This document shows, piece by piece, positions 30,369 to 39,009 of a DNA stretch of 39,073 nt. The position numbers and the translations under genes were made by a program. Each line of letters opens with the position of its first letter. The stretch's first letter is position 1. Origin of the DNA: CAYONP01 sp964405335 (lineage in GTDB: Bacteria; Armatimonadota; UBA10988); assembly GCA_964405335.1 (NCBI GenBank), contig CAYONP010000056.1, positions 1 to 39,073 on the forward strand. The letters are read 5' to 3'. The notes under the pieces are model-generated. The model did not search any database. It was not told where the DNA came from and saw only the letters and a program-made list of their open reading frames with translations.

Positions 30369-31779
30369 ACCCACCGCCGACATCGGCCTCATCGGACTCG
30401 CCGTGATGGGCGAGAACCTGGTCCTTAACATCGAGAGCCGCGGCTTCGGCGTGGCCGTGTTCAACCGCACCACCAGCGTCACCGAGGCGTTCGCCGCGGG
30501 CCGCGCGGCGGGAAAGCGAATCGTCGCCACCAGGACAATGGCCGAGCTCGTCGCCGCGCTCAAACCGCCGCGGCGGGTGATGATGATGGTCAAGGCCGGC
30601 GCGCCGGTCGATGCGGTGATCGAACAGGTCAGCCCGCTGCTCGCGCCCGGCGACATCCTGATTGACGGCGGCAATTCGCTGTTCACCGACACGCAGCGCC
30701 GCGCCGCCGCCGCCGAGGCCATGGGCTTGCTCTACCTCGGCACCGGCGTCTCGGGCGGCGAGGAGGGCGCGCTGCGCGGGCCGAGCATCATGCCCGGCGG
30801 GCACCGCGCGGCGTGGGAGGCCGTCGCGCCGATCCTGACCGCCATCGCGGCCCAGGTCGATGGCGAGCCGTGCTGCGCCTATCTCGGGCCCGACGGCGCC
30901 GGCCACTACGTCAAGATGGTCCACAACGGCATCGAGTACGGCGACATGCAGCTCATCTGCGAGGCCTATGCGCTGCTCAGCCAGTTGCTCCGCCTGACCG
31001 CACCCGAGCTGCACGCGGTGTTTGCCGAGTGGAACCAGGGCGACCTCGACTCGTACCTGATCGAGATCACCCGCGACATCTTGGCTCGCGTCGACGAGGA
31101 GACTGGCCGGCCGCTGGTCGACCTCATCCTCGACACCGCCGGCCAGAAGGGCACCGGCAAGTGGACCAGCCAGTCGGCGCTCGATCTGGGCGTGCCCGCG
31201 CCGACGATTGCCGAGGCCGTCTTCGCCCGCTGCATCTCGGCTGTCAAAAGCGAGCGCGTGGCGGCGTCTGAGCTGCTGCCCGGCCCGCGCCCGACCGCCC
31301 AGACCGGCGAGCGCGACAACTTGGTCGAGGCGGTCCGCCTGGCGCTCTATGCCTCGAAGGTGTGCAGCTACGCCCAGGGCTTCGCGCTGCTGCGCGCGGC
31401 CGCGGCCGAGCACGACTGGGGCCTCGACTTCGGCGCGATTGCCAAGCTCTGGCGCGGCGGGTGCATCATCCGCGCGCGCTTCCTGCGCCGCATCACCGAG
31501 GCCTACCAGCGCGACCCGGAGCTGGCCAATCTGCTGCTCGATCCGTTCTTCCGCGAGGTCGTCGGCGACGCGCAGTCGGCCTGGCGTCGGGTGGTCGCCC
31601 TGGCGGCGGAGCAGGGCGTGCCGATTCCCGCCTTCTCCTCGGCGCTGTCATACTATGACAGCTACCGCTCGGCCCGCCTGCCGGCCAATCTGCTCCAGGC
31701 GCAGCGCGACTATTTCGGCGCGCACACCTATGAGCGAACCGACCGGCCGGGCGTGTTTCACACCGAATGGATGAGTTGA
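30361..31779 (+). CDS. gnd: 6-phosphogluconate dehydrogenase, decarboxylating
   Basis: Oxidative pentose phosphate pathway: 6-phosphogluconate to ribulose 5-phosphate with NADP+ and CO2 release. 472 aa, the usual full length. N-terminal Rossmann GLAVMGENLVLNIESRG, IIDGGNSLF-type strand (LIDGGNSLFTDT), GTGVSGGEEGALRGPSIMPGG, catalytic KMVHNGIEYGDMQLICEAY (Lys and Glu), and the C-terminal TDRPGVFHTEW. Its start is embedded in the HEPN gene end, so translation is likely coupled to it. Confidence 0.96.
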   Translation: MLEPTADIGLIGLAVMGENLVLNIESRGFGVAVFNRTTSVTEAFAAGRAAGKRIVATRTMAELVAALKPPRRVMMMVKAGAPVDAVIEQVSPLLAPGDILIDGGNSLFTDTQRRAAAAEAMGLLYLGTGVSGGEEGALRGPSIMPGGHRAAWEAVAPILTAIAAQVDGEPCCAYLGPDGAGHYVKMVHNGIEYGDMQLICEAYALLSQLLRLTAPELHAVFAEWNQGDLDSYLIEITRDILARVDEETGRPLVDLILDTAGQKGTGKWTSQSALDLGVPAPTIAEAVFARCISAVKSERVAASELLPGPRPTAQTGERDNLVEAVRLALYASKVCSYAQGFALLRAAAAEHDWGLDFGAIAKLWRGGCIIRARFLRRITEAYQRDPELANLLLDPFFREVVGDAQSAWRRVVALAAEQGVPIPAFSSALSYYDSYRSARLPANLLQAQRDYFGAHTYERTDRPGVFHTEWMS

Positions 31780-31804
31780 GCGGCCGAGGGAGAAGCCGCG
31801 CCCT

Positions 31805-32323
31805 ATGCGTTCGATCCGCCTGGCCTCCGTCGCCGTGGTGCTGACCGCCCTGTTCTGCGTCGGCCTGCGGCGCGGGCAGGCGCAGGGCGATGCGTTCACC
31901 TACGCGGGCACCAGCACCATCGAAGCCTCGCGGATGCTCGCCGCGCACCTGCGTCAGCGCGGCGTCGCCGTCACCGAGCAGCCCGACGGCGTGCTCCGGC
32001 TCGAGCAGCGGCTGACCTGGATGTGCCAGCCGCGCCTCGCTGAGCGTGGGCTCGACCGGCTGGTCTGCTACCTCTTCTTCCGGATCAACGATCAGTATCG
32101 CGGCTCGGCCGACCTGCAGCACCTGGCCATGACCCTCAATCGCCGCTACAACTTCGGTGGGTTCTATGTCGACACCGACGGCGACCTCTGCTTCCTCACC
32201 CAGCTCACCTTCGTCGACACCATTGAAAGCGCCGAACTCGACGCCTTCATGGACTATCTCGCCGAGGTGGTCGACACGCTGGTGCAACAGGAAGCTGAGC
32301 AACTGCAGCGATTCCTCGACTGA
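31805..32323 (+). CDS. Secreted YbjN-like protein
   Basis: 172 aa. Signal peptide MRSIRLASVAVVLTALFCVGL, cleaved near GQAQG. The mature part has the alpha/beta type III chaperone-like fold pattern: MLAAHLRQRGV, LVCYLFFRINDQYR, NFGGFYVDTDGDLCFLTQL, AFMDYLAEVVDTL. This resembles PF10722 YbjN proteins, which are functionally poorly known. Follows gnd after 25 nt and precedes the serine hydrolase by 12 nt. Confidence 0.65.
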   Translation: MRSIRLASVAVVLTALFCVGLRRGQAQGDAFTYAGTSTIEASRMLAAHLRQRGVAVTEQPDGVLRLEQRLTWMCQPRLAERGLDRLVCYLFFRINDQYRGSADLQHLAMTLNRRYNFGGFYVDTDGDLCFLTQLTFVDTIESAELDAFMDYLAEVVDTLVQQEAEQLQRFLD

Positions 32324-32335
32324 CCGGAGGTGGAC

Positions 32336-33535
32336 GTGGTCTCGACCGGCGAACTGCACCCCGCTCTGCGCGGGCTCGACTCCCTGCTGCGCGAGTTCTG
32401 CGCCGAGCACGACGCAACCGGCTGCTCAGCCGCCGTCACCATCGGCCCGCGTCTGGTCTTCGCGCGCGGCTATGGCTGGGCCGACCGCGCTGCCGAGCAG
32501 GCCACCCTACCCAGCTCGCTCTACCGCATCGCCAGCGTCTCGAAGCCGCTGACCGCCGTCGGCGTGCTGCAACTGGTCGGGCAGGGCCGGCTCGGGCTCG
32601 ACCAGCCGGTGTTCGAGCTGCTCGCCGTCGAGCCGCACCGCGAGGAGGGCGTCGAGCCCGACCCGCGGCTCGGCGAGGTGACCGTGCGCCACTGCCTCAA
32701 CCACTCGGGCGGCTGGGACCGCGGCGTCTCGTACGACCCAATGTTCATCTCGCCGCGGATCTGCGAGGCGATGGGCATCGACCAGCCGGCCGACCGCCTC
32801 GACATCATCCGCTACATGGCCGGCCAGCCGCTCGACTTCGCGCCGGGTGAGCGCTACGCCTATTCGAACTTCGGCTACAACCTGCTCGGACGGGTGATCG
32901 AACGGGTCACCGAGCAGGACTACGAGTCGTATGTCCAGGCCCAGGTGCTGGGGCCGCTCGGTGTACGGCGAATGAAGATCGGCCGCACCGCGCGCGCGCT
33001 GCGGGCGATTGACGAGGTCGTCTACACGACCGGCGAGCCGGGCCTGGCCGACGCCGTGGTCGGCGAGCCCGGGTCGAAGGTGCCGCGGCCGTATGGCGCC
33101 TGGCACCTCGAGGCGATGGACAGCCACGGCGCCTGGATCGCCTCGGCGGTTGACCTGGCCCGCTTCGTCGCCGCGCTCGACGGGCCGGACGACTGCCCGC
33201 TGCTGGCGCCGGAGAGCTACGCGGCGATGTTCGCCCGGCCGGCCGGCCGCCTCGGCTTCGACGAAGAGGGCAACCCGTCTCCGACCTTCTACGCTTTCGG
33301 CTGGAGCGTCAAGCCGGTCGGCGACGGCTTCGACGCGGGTCACAACGGCGCGCTCGATGGCACCGCGACGGGGATCAAGCTCCGGCATGACCAGATCGGC
33401 TGGGCGGTGCTGTTCAACTGCCGGCTCGACCCGGCCGGTGCGCATCTCTATGGCGCCATCGAGGAGTCGCTCCACGCCTATGTCGACAGCGGACCCGAAT
33501 GGCCCGAGTGGGACCTGTTCGACGCCCTGGCCTAA
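32336..33535 (+). CDS. Serine hydrolase, class C beta-lactamase fold (no signal peptide)
   Basis: 399 aa. SxxK motif in YRIASVSKPLTAVGVLQL, YxN in YAYSNFGYNLLG, and the KTG-equivalent H-N-G in GHNGALDGTAT. LNHSGGWDRG is the LTHTSG-like loop. Closest by eye to esterase/D-peptidase members of the family, with no obvious export signal, so probably cytoplasmic. GTG 32336 is chosen for GGAGG 5 nt upstream; an earlier in-frame GTG at 32330 overlaps that site. Second of three unrelated-looking members in this window. Confidence 0.88.
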   Translation: MVSTGELHPALRGLDSLLREFCAEHDATGCSAAVTIGPRLVFARGYGWADRAAEQATLPSSLYRIASVSKPLTAVGVLQLVGQGRLGLDQPVFELLAVEPHREEGVEPDPRLGEVTVRHCLNHSGGWDRGVSYDPMFISPRICEAMGIDQPADRLDIIRYMAGQPLDFAPGERYAYSNFGYNLLGRVIERVTEQDYESYVQAQVLGPLGVRRMKIGRTARALRAIDEVVYTTGEPGLADAVVGEPGSKVPRPYGAWHLEAMDSHGAWIASAVDLARFVAALDGPDDCPLLAPESYAAMFARPAGRLGFDEEGNPSPTFYAFGWSVKPVGDGFDAGHNGALDGTATGIKLRHDQIGWAVLFNCRLDPAGAHLYGAIEESLHAYVDSGPEWPEWDLFDALA

Positions 33536-34064
33536 TCCGCTGCCGCTCCGCTGGCGGCTCGGCACCCGGGCCTGGCCGGCGGCCATCGAGCGGCTGCCGA
33601 CGGTCGATCTGGTCGACGGCCGAATCGGCGAGCTGCGCCTCGGCCTGCCCCGCCTGGCGCTGGCCGGCATCATCGGCCGGCCGAGCTATGCGCGCTGGCT
33701 CGACCGCCCCTCACACCTGACCTGGCGCACGCTGCGGTTGACCGTGGTCTGCAATCGTGCGGGCGTGATCCACGAAGTGCGCCTCGAACACCTGACCATG
33801 CCGGAGCCGCCCATCGAGGCCACACTGCGGCTGACCGCTGACCTCGAGCGTCCGCTCTCGGGGATCAGCGGCACGGCGCTGGTGGCCGCGCTGGGCGAGC
33901 CGCGGCGGCACGGCGCCGACGACGGCACGCAGACTTGGGAGTGGATCCGACCGGGCTGGGTGATCTTCGCCGCGCGGCGGGCCGACGATCGCATCGCCGG
34001 CCTGAGCCTGACGCTGCCGCGCGGTGCGATGAGCGGCCTGGCGGGGGTCGACTGGTCGCCTTAG
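33480..34064 (+). CDS. Hypothetical protein
   Basis: Up to 194 aa. The convincing part begins near residue 22 (RWRLGTRAWPAAIERLPTVD) and ends GLAGVDWSP; no family, signal or membrane segment recognised. The only ATG in frame (33480) lies 56 nt inside the hydrolase gene and has a poorly spaced Shine-Dalgarno (GGAG 13 nt away), so the true start is uncertain. Its stop overlaps that of the convergent pilin gene. Confidence 0.55.
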   Translation: MSTADPNGPSGTCSTPWPNPLPLRWRLGTRAWPAAIERLPTVDLVDGRIGELRLGLPRLALAGIIGRPSYARWLDRPSHLTWRTLRLTVVCNRAGVIHEVRLEHLTMPEPPIEATLRLTADLERPLSGISGTALVAALGEPRRHGADDGTQTWEWIRPGWVIFAARRADDRIAGLSLTLPRGAMSGLAGVDWSP

Positions 34065-34231
34065 TTCGGCGCGGCGGTTTGGATCTGGTCGCTGGCGTTG
34101 ACGTAGGCGTCGCGCGTGCGGCGGCCGAGGACCGAGAGAATCGTCACCGCGACCATGGCCAGCAGCGTGGCGAGCAGCGCATACTCGATCAGGGTCTGAC
34201 CTCGTCGGCGATCGCGCTTGAGACTGATCAT
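34061..34231 (-). CDS. Flp-type pilin (orphan)
   Basis: 56 aa. Short basic leader, then R-G-QTLIEYALLATLLAMVAVTIL: prepilin-peptidase cut after Gly11, with Glu-Tyr at mature positions 5-6 and a hydrophobic helix, the hallmarks of Flp/Fap pilins of Tad systems. The remaining 20 residues are polar. ATG 34231 has AGGA about 8 nt upstream. No tad/cpa assembly genes are present in the window. The stop TAA overlaps the stop of the convergent gene. Confidence 0.8.
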   Translation of the reverse strand: MISLKRDRRRGQTLIEYALLATLLAMVAVTILSVLGRRTRDAYVNASDQIQTAAPN

Positions 34232-34301
34232 CTGAGCTTCCTATCGCGTACGGGTCCGCCACGCGGCCCGGCTCTCCGGCGTCCTCTGCTGTCGTGGGTT
34301 C

Positions 34302-34330
34302 CTTACCACAGTCGCGTAAGATGCCGTCAA
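34302..34330 (-). promoter_or_regulatory. Possible promoter of the Flp pilin gene
   Basis: TTGACG (34330-34325 on the minus strand) with a poor -10, GGTAAG, 17 nt downstream. Only the -35 is convincing. Confidence 0.3.
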
Positions 34331-34396
34331 CGATCCAGATCGCGCGTGTTTCCCGGATCTTAAGAGTCGGCCGGCCGGATCCGCGCCAAACCCGCG

Positions 34397-34506
34397 GTAG
34401 GGACACGCCAACGGCGTGTCCACCGGCGCCGCGGTGAGGGCGGGGCGCGGCGTCGGCGGCGGGGCGCGCCGTTGGCGGCGGGGCGCGCCGTTGGCGGCTC
34501 CCCTAC
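34397..34506. repeat. REP-like palindromes with a 19-nt tandem repeat
   Basis: A GTAG hairpin (34397-34421: GGACACGCC-AA-CGGCGTGTCC) is followed at 34442-34498 by three 19-nt units reading GGGGCGCGCCGTTGGCGGC; the first differs at two positions. The array ends TCCCCTAC, GTAG on the other strand. The right end reaches the stop of the Tat-type hydrolase gene. Nothing else is seen in 34232-34502. Confidence 0.75.
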
Positions 34507-35612
34507 CGTGGCCCGGCCAACTCCCACGCCGCGCGCACCCAGCGCGGGCGGTAGCGACCGATCAGCCCGTTCTCGCGTGTGGGGTGGACCCGGTTGGTTA
34601 GCAGCACCAGCAGCAGCTCGCGCGCCGGCGAGGCCCAGATCAGCGTACCGGTGAAGCCGGTGTGGCCGAACGCCGTCTCGTCGCCCGTGTCGTAGTCTCC
34701 GCGTGTCCAGCCGAGCCAGAACGAGCCGCTCGACACATCGTCGCGCGGGCGGAACTGCTCGGCGTGGGTCGCCACGGCCAGCAGCCGGCGCTCGTAGACC
34801 AGCCGCGCGAAGCCCGCCACGCCGTCGAGGGTGCCGAACAGTCCGGCATGGCCCGCCACGCCGTCACAGGCGGCGGCGTTCTCGTCGTGGACCTCGCCGC
34901 GGATGATCCGCTGCCGCCAGGCACAGCGCTCGGTGGCCACGCAGTCGTCGGCGTGCGGTGGCAGGTAGCCGACCGTGTCGACCAGCCCGTGGGGGGCCAG
35001 CAGTCGCTCGCGCAGGTACTCGTCCTCGCGGCGGCCGGTTATCGCTTCGACCAGGAAACCGAGGGTCATGAAGCCCAGGTCGCTGTAGGTCGTCTTGGCC
35101 CCCGGCGCGGCGGCCAGCGGCGTGCGAAAGAGCTGCTCGCGCACCGCCGCCCGGTCGCCCGCGTCGCGATAGAGGCGGATCCACGAGGGAAAGCCCGCCG
35201 AATGGGTGAGCAGGTGCCGCGCGGTGACCGCCCGCTTCTCCTCGCCACCCAGCTCGAGCAGCGCGGGCAGGAGGTCGGTCACCGGCGCGTCGAGATCGAG
35301 CCGGCCATCCTCATACACCGCCAGCGCGCAGCTCGTGGTGGCCAGCGGCTTGGTCAGCGAGGCCAGATCCCAGCGCATGTCGCGACGCAACGCGACCGGC
35401 TCGGGCTCGACCTGGGCCTGCCCCCAGATCGCCTCGACCACTCGCCGGCCGCGGTGCTCGACGATGCACGCGGCGCCCGGCGCGACGCCGGCGGCGAGGC
35501 CGTCGCCGACCTCGCGCCACCACTCGGCCCATCGCTCGTCCACCGGCGGCGGACCTCCCTTCGCGCGCAGCGCGGCCGCGGCCGTCGCCGCGAGCAGCGC
35601 CCGCCGCGTCAC
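34503..35612 (-). CDS. Serine hydrolase, class C beta-lactamase fold, Tat-type signal
   Basis: 369 aa. N-terminus VTRRALLAATAAAALRA resembles a short twin-arginine signal. SxxK in DLASLTKPLATT, second motif Y-S-D in TTYSDLGFMTLGF (Asp for the usual Asn), LLTHSAGFPSW loop, and H-T-G in FGHTGFTGT. Likely a periplasmic peptidase or esterase acting on cell wall or small amides; not assumed to be a true beta-lactamase. GTG 35612 overlaps the antiporter stop (GTGA), so the two form a coupled pair. Confidence 0.87.
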   Translation of the reverse strand: MTRRALLAATAAAALRAKGGPPPVDERWAEWWREVGDGLAAGVAPGAACIVEHRGRRVVEAIWGQAQVEPEPVALRRDMRWDLASLTKPLATTSCALAVYEDGRLDLDAPVTDLLPALLELGGEEKRAVTARHLLTHSAGFPSWIRLYRDAGDRAAVREQLFRTPLAAAPGAKTTYSDLGFMTLGFLVEAITGRREDEYLRERLLAPHGLVDTVGYLPPHADDCVATERCAWRQRIIRGEVHDENAAACDGVAGHAGLFGTLDGVAGFARLVYERRLLAVATHAEQFRPRDDVSSGSFWLGWTRGDYDTGDETAFGHTGFTGTLIWASPARELLLVLLTNRVHPTRENGLIGRYRPRWVRAAWELAGPR

Positions 35613-37255
35613 GCCTCGGGCTCGGGCGCAGCGCCCGCCTCCGCCTCGTGCGCCGCCCGCATCTGGTCGCCATGCTTGAGGGTCAGTTGCAGGATTGGCG
35701 GCGTGACCATGGTGGTGACGATGACCATGATCACCACCGCGGCGTTGCTGCTGTCGGAGATCACCCGCTCGCCATGGACGTACAGACTGGCGCCGATGGC
35801 GGCGAAGATGAGGCCGACCTCGCCCCGTGGGATCATCCCGACACCGACCGAGATGCGGTCGAGCCCCTTGGGCACGACCAGCCCGCACGACTGCTTGCCG
35901 ATGATCGCCGCGACGGTGAGCAGCGCGGCGAAGCCCAGCACGCTGACGTTGGCGAAGGTCGAGAGATGGACGGTCATGCCCATCTGGACAAAGAAGACCG
36001 GCACCAGGAAAGCCGCCACCGGCTCGAGTAGCTCCTCGATGTGATGGTCGCTGCCGCGGTGCATGAAATCGGCGTAGTGGACCTCGTCGAGCAACAGTCC
36101 GGCGGCGAACGCGCCGACAATCGGCGCCAGACCGATCAGGTTGGCCACCGCCGCGAGCACGAAGCAGATCATCAGCGCGGTGATCAGCAGCACGCCCTCG
36201 CCCTGCAGTTTCGAGGCCAGCCGGAACAGGCGTGGCGAGAGCCACTGGCCACCGACCACGGCGACGACCAGGAAGACGATTGCCTTGACCAGGATGAGCA
36301 GCATCGAGCCGATCGCCGGCTCGGCGCCCTGCCCCTGGGCGGTGATGATGCCCGCCACCACGGCCAGCACGACCAGACCCATGACGTCGTCGATCACCGC
36401 CGCGCCGAGGATGATCCGCGACTCCTTCTGGTTCAGCCGGCCCAGCTCCTGCAGCACCCGGGCGGTGATGCCGACGCTGGTCGCGGTGAGCACCGCGCCG
36501 ATGTAGACGTGGACCAGGATTTCGTGCTCGCCGCGCGGCGGGAGGAAGAAGTACGACACGCCCAGGCCGAGCAGGAACGGGCAGACGACGCCGATCACCG
36601 CGACCCAGAACGAGGTCGCGCCGACCTTCATCATGTCCTTCAGGTTCGACTCGAGCCCGACCTGGAAGAGCAGCAGCACCACCCCGATGCGGGCCAGGAT
36701 GTCGATCGGCGAACCGTGGGTAACGGTGCTGTGGACGAACGTCGCATACCAGCCGAGCAGCCCGCCGGCGTCGGCCGCCTGCTCGACCTCGAGGCCGACG
36801 AAGAGCAGCACGTTGCCGAACAGCACGCCGCAGACCAGCTCGCCCAGCACCGCCGGCTGGTGGAACTTGAGGAATATGGCCCCGCCGATCTTCGCCCCGG
36901 CCAGGATCAGAACCAGGCCGAACAGGATCGGCGTCACCGGGTCGGAGTGACCGCCGCCGCCGCCGTGCTCCTCGCCGCCCTCGCCGTGCCCGGCGGCCGG
37001 CGCGGTGTGCCCACCGGCGGGCTCGGCGGCGGGGTGCGCTTCGGGCTCGGCCGGCTCGGCGGGCTCGGCCTCCTCGCCGCCCATCAGCTCGGCGGGACTC
37101 TGGCCGTTCTGGTCGCCGAGGGTCTCGAAGCCGAGGTCCTGCGGCGCCTCGGTCGGCGCCGGTTCATCCTGCGCCTGCAGCACGTAGGGCACGCCGAGCA
37201 GTCCGAGCACGAGCAACCAGCGCCAGATCTTGCGGCGCCCTGATCCGATTCCCAC
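35609..37255 (-). CDS. CPA2-family monovalent cation/proton antiporter with secreted acidic/His-rich N-terminal segment
   Basis: 548 aa. About 12 transmembrane segments from residue 105 on. Family motifs: the LARIGVVLLLFQVGLESNL pair of helices, the transport Asp pair in LGAAVIDDVMGLVVLAVV, and IPRGEVGLIFAAIG. Resembles GerN/KefB/NapA-type Na+(K+)/H+ exchangers but lacks the cytosolic TrkA domain. In front lies a signal-peptide-like segment (KIWRWLLVLGLLGVPYVLQAQ) and a ~70-residue stretch rich in Glu, Pro, Ala, Gly and His. GTG 37255 has GGGAGG 7 nt upstream. Divergent from the zinc-ribbon membrane protein. Confidence 0.9.
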   Translation of the reverse strand: MGIGSGRRKIWRWLLVLGLLGVPYVLQAQDEPAPTEAPQDLGFETLGDQNGQSPAELMGGEEAEPAEPAEPEAHPAAEPAGGHTAPAAGHGEGGEEHGGGGGHSDPVTPILFGLVLILAGAKIGGAIFLKFHQPAVLGELVCGVLFGNVLLFVGLEVEQAADAGGLLGWYATFVHSTVTHGSPIDILARIGVVLLLFQVGLESNLKDMMKVGATSFWVAVIGVVCPFLLGLGVSYFFLPPRGEHEILVHVYIGAVLTATSVGITARVLQELGRLNQKESRIILGAAVIDDVMGLVVLAVVAGIITAQGQGAEPAIGSMLLILVKAIVFLVVAVVGGQWLSPRLFRLASKLQGEGVLLITALMICFVLAAVANLIGLAPIVGAFAAGLLLDEVHYADFMHRGSDHHIEELLEPVAAFLVPVFFVQMGMTVHLSTFANVSVLGFAALLTVAAIIGKQSCGLVVPKGLDRISVGVGMIPRGEVGLIFAAIGASLYVHGERVISDSSNAAVVIMVIVTTMVTPPILQLTLKHGDQMRAAHEAEAGAAPEPEA

Positions 37256-37418
37256 CGCGATGCCTCCCTCGTCCGCCGGCACGACCGGCCTGGACCCGCC
37301 GAATCCGCGCCGTCCGTGCAACCACTCGGCCATCGGCGCGGTGGTTAGGGCGCGACTGCGAATAACATCGGCGCTTCTGTGTCCGGGTATACGACCGGCC
37401 AACGGCACGGAGCCGAGC

Positions 37419-38366
37419 ATGAGCCGCTGTCCTTACTGTGACACTCCGATGGAGCCGGTGTATCACGCCGGCCAGCCGGTCGAGGCCTGCCCCGCCTGCG
37501 GCGGGCTCTGGATCGCCTCGGCGGCGATGAACGCCCTCGCCCGCGAGCACGTCACCGAGCTGGCCGCCCTCGACGACGCCTGGCGCGACCGCGGCGGCAC
37601 CCCGCCGCTCGACCGGCCCGACCCGGTCGATCCTAAGTCGGGCGAGCCGCTCGAAGAGAAGACCTTCCCCTTCGCGCCCAGTCTGCCGCTGCTCGTCTCG
37701 GCCACCTCCGGCGCGATCTTCTTCCCCGACGGCCGGCTGCGCGCGCTGCACGAGCTACTCTCACCCGAAACTCTACCGCCCGACACATTCGTCGGCGCCG
37801 ACCGCGAGCACTATGTCGACGAGGAGGAGGACGAGGAAGAGCCCGACGAGCCGGCCTTCCGGGCGGCCTGGGCGCAGACGGCCTGGCCCGAGCGCGTTCC
37901 GGGCCAGCCGCTCTTCGCCCGCTTCGTCTCGTTCATGCCGCTGCGCTGGGCGATGGTCTTCCTGCTCATCCCCGGCGCGCTGGTCAGCGTGGCCCAGGGG
38001 CTGCACCACGACCTGGGCTGGGCGATGGCCTGGATCGGCCTGCCGGCGATCTACCTGATCTGGCTGGCGCAGTCGTTCGGCCTGACCCTCGCCGTGGTCG
38101 CGACGATGTTCGTCCTCAACCAGCGCACCGGGATGGACTTCGCGCAGCAGTTCGTCTTCATGGCCCGCGCCGTGGCGGTCATGCTGGTGCTCAACAGTGT
38201 GATGTACCTGGTCGTCCCGTTTCTCGGCTTCAGCCTGCTGGCAATCGTCGTCGCCAACGCAGCCCTGCGCTTCCTGGTGCTCGTCTTCGGCCTCGAGCTG
38301 GAATGGGGCGAGGCGGCGATCCTGGTCTTCGTCGGCGGGCTGATTGGCGCGCCGGTGGGGTTGTAG
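37419..38366 (+). CDS. Zinc-ribbon multi-pass membrane protein
   Basis: 315 aa. N-terminal TFIIB-type zinc ribbon with C4-x2-C7 and C24-x2-C27 (CPYC, CPACGGLW). A linker contains a run of Glu/Asp (YVDEEEDEEEPDE), followed by about five or six transmembrane segments (about 175-315). The motif WPERVPGQP before the first helix recurs in the next protein. Function unknown; possibly a metal- or partner-binding envelope protein. ATG 37419 has GGAG 6 nt upstream. Confidence 0.72.
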   Translation: MSRCPYCDTPMEPVYHAGQPVEACPACGGLWIASAAMNALAREHVTELAALDDAWRDRGGTPPLDRPDPVDPKSGEPLEEKTFPFAPSLPLLVSATSGAIFFPDGRLRALHELLSPETLPPDTFVGADREHYVDEEEDEEEPDEPAFRAAWAQTAWPERVPGQPLFARFVSFMPLRWAMVFLLIPGALVSVAQGLHHDLGWAMAWIGLPAIYLIWLAQSFGLTLAVVATMFVLNQRTGMDFAQQFVFMARAVAVMLVLNSVMYLVVPFLGFSLLAIVVANAALRFLVLVFGLELEWGEAAILVFVGGLIGAPVGL

Positions 38367-38387
38367 GTCGCGACCCGAGGTGGTCGG

Positions 38388-38951
38388 ATGGACACCGAAC
38401 TGCGCGGTCTGGCACGGTGGGTCCGCCGCTCGGTCGCCTGGCCGGAGCGTACTCCGGGCCAACCAGCACCGTCGTGGCTGGTGTGTGGCATGCCGCCGGC
38501 GGTGCTCATCGCGTGCCTCACGGCCGTGTGGCTGCTTACCGGCTTCGGGTGGGAACGAGCCATGCCCTTCGGCCGGAGCTGGTTGAGTGCCATCTGGCTG
38601 GTGGCAGTTGTCTGGCCCTACTTCACCGCCGTGCACACGACGACTCTGTGGCTCGTCTGGAAGCGGTACGACGCGCCTCCGGTGTCGTTCTATCGCGCCC
38701 TCGCCCTGGTCGGGCGGGTGGTCGCGGTGCTACTTCTCATCGGCACCCTGGCCGGACTGGTGGGCTGGCTGACGGGCATCGGAGAGGTTGTCTACCTCAT
38801 CCGCTGGCCGCTCTGGTTCGTGGTCTTCTGGAAGGTCTTCGAGCTGGAGCTGATTGAGGCCGGCGCCTTCTGCCTCGTCCAGTTCGTGGTCAGCTACGGG
38901 CTCTACTTTGCCCTGTTGCTGATTCGCGCCGCACAGGCGTGGGCGGGTTAG
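38388..38951 (+). CDS. Membrane protein related to the preceding gene
   Basis: 187 aa, four or five transmembrane segments. Near its N-terminus it shares AWPERTPGQP with the AWPERVPGQP of the preceding zinc-ribbon protein, at the same distance before the first helix, so it looks like a paralogue without the zinc ribbon. It starts 21 nt after that gene on the same strand. Role unknown. Confidence 0.65.
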   Translation: MDTELRGLARWVRRSVAWPERTPGQPAPSWLVCGMPPAVLIACLTAVWLLTGFGWERAMPFGRSWLSAIWLVAVVWPYFTAVHTTTLWLVWKRYDAPPVSFYRALALVGRVVAVLLLIGTLAGLVGWLTGIGEVVYLIRWPLWFVVFWKVFELELIEAGAFCLVQFVVSYGLYFALLLIRAAQAWAG

Positions 38952-39009
38952 CCGGCGCGACCGGCCACCACGTGGACCGCCGGCGTCCCGCCGGCCATGG
39001 TGGGAACAG

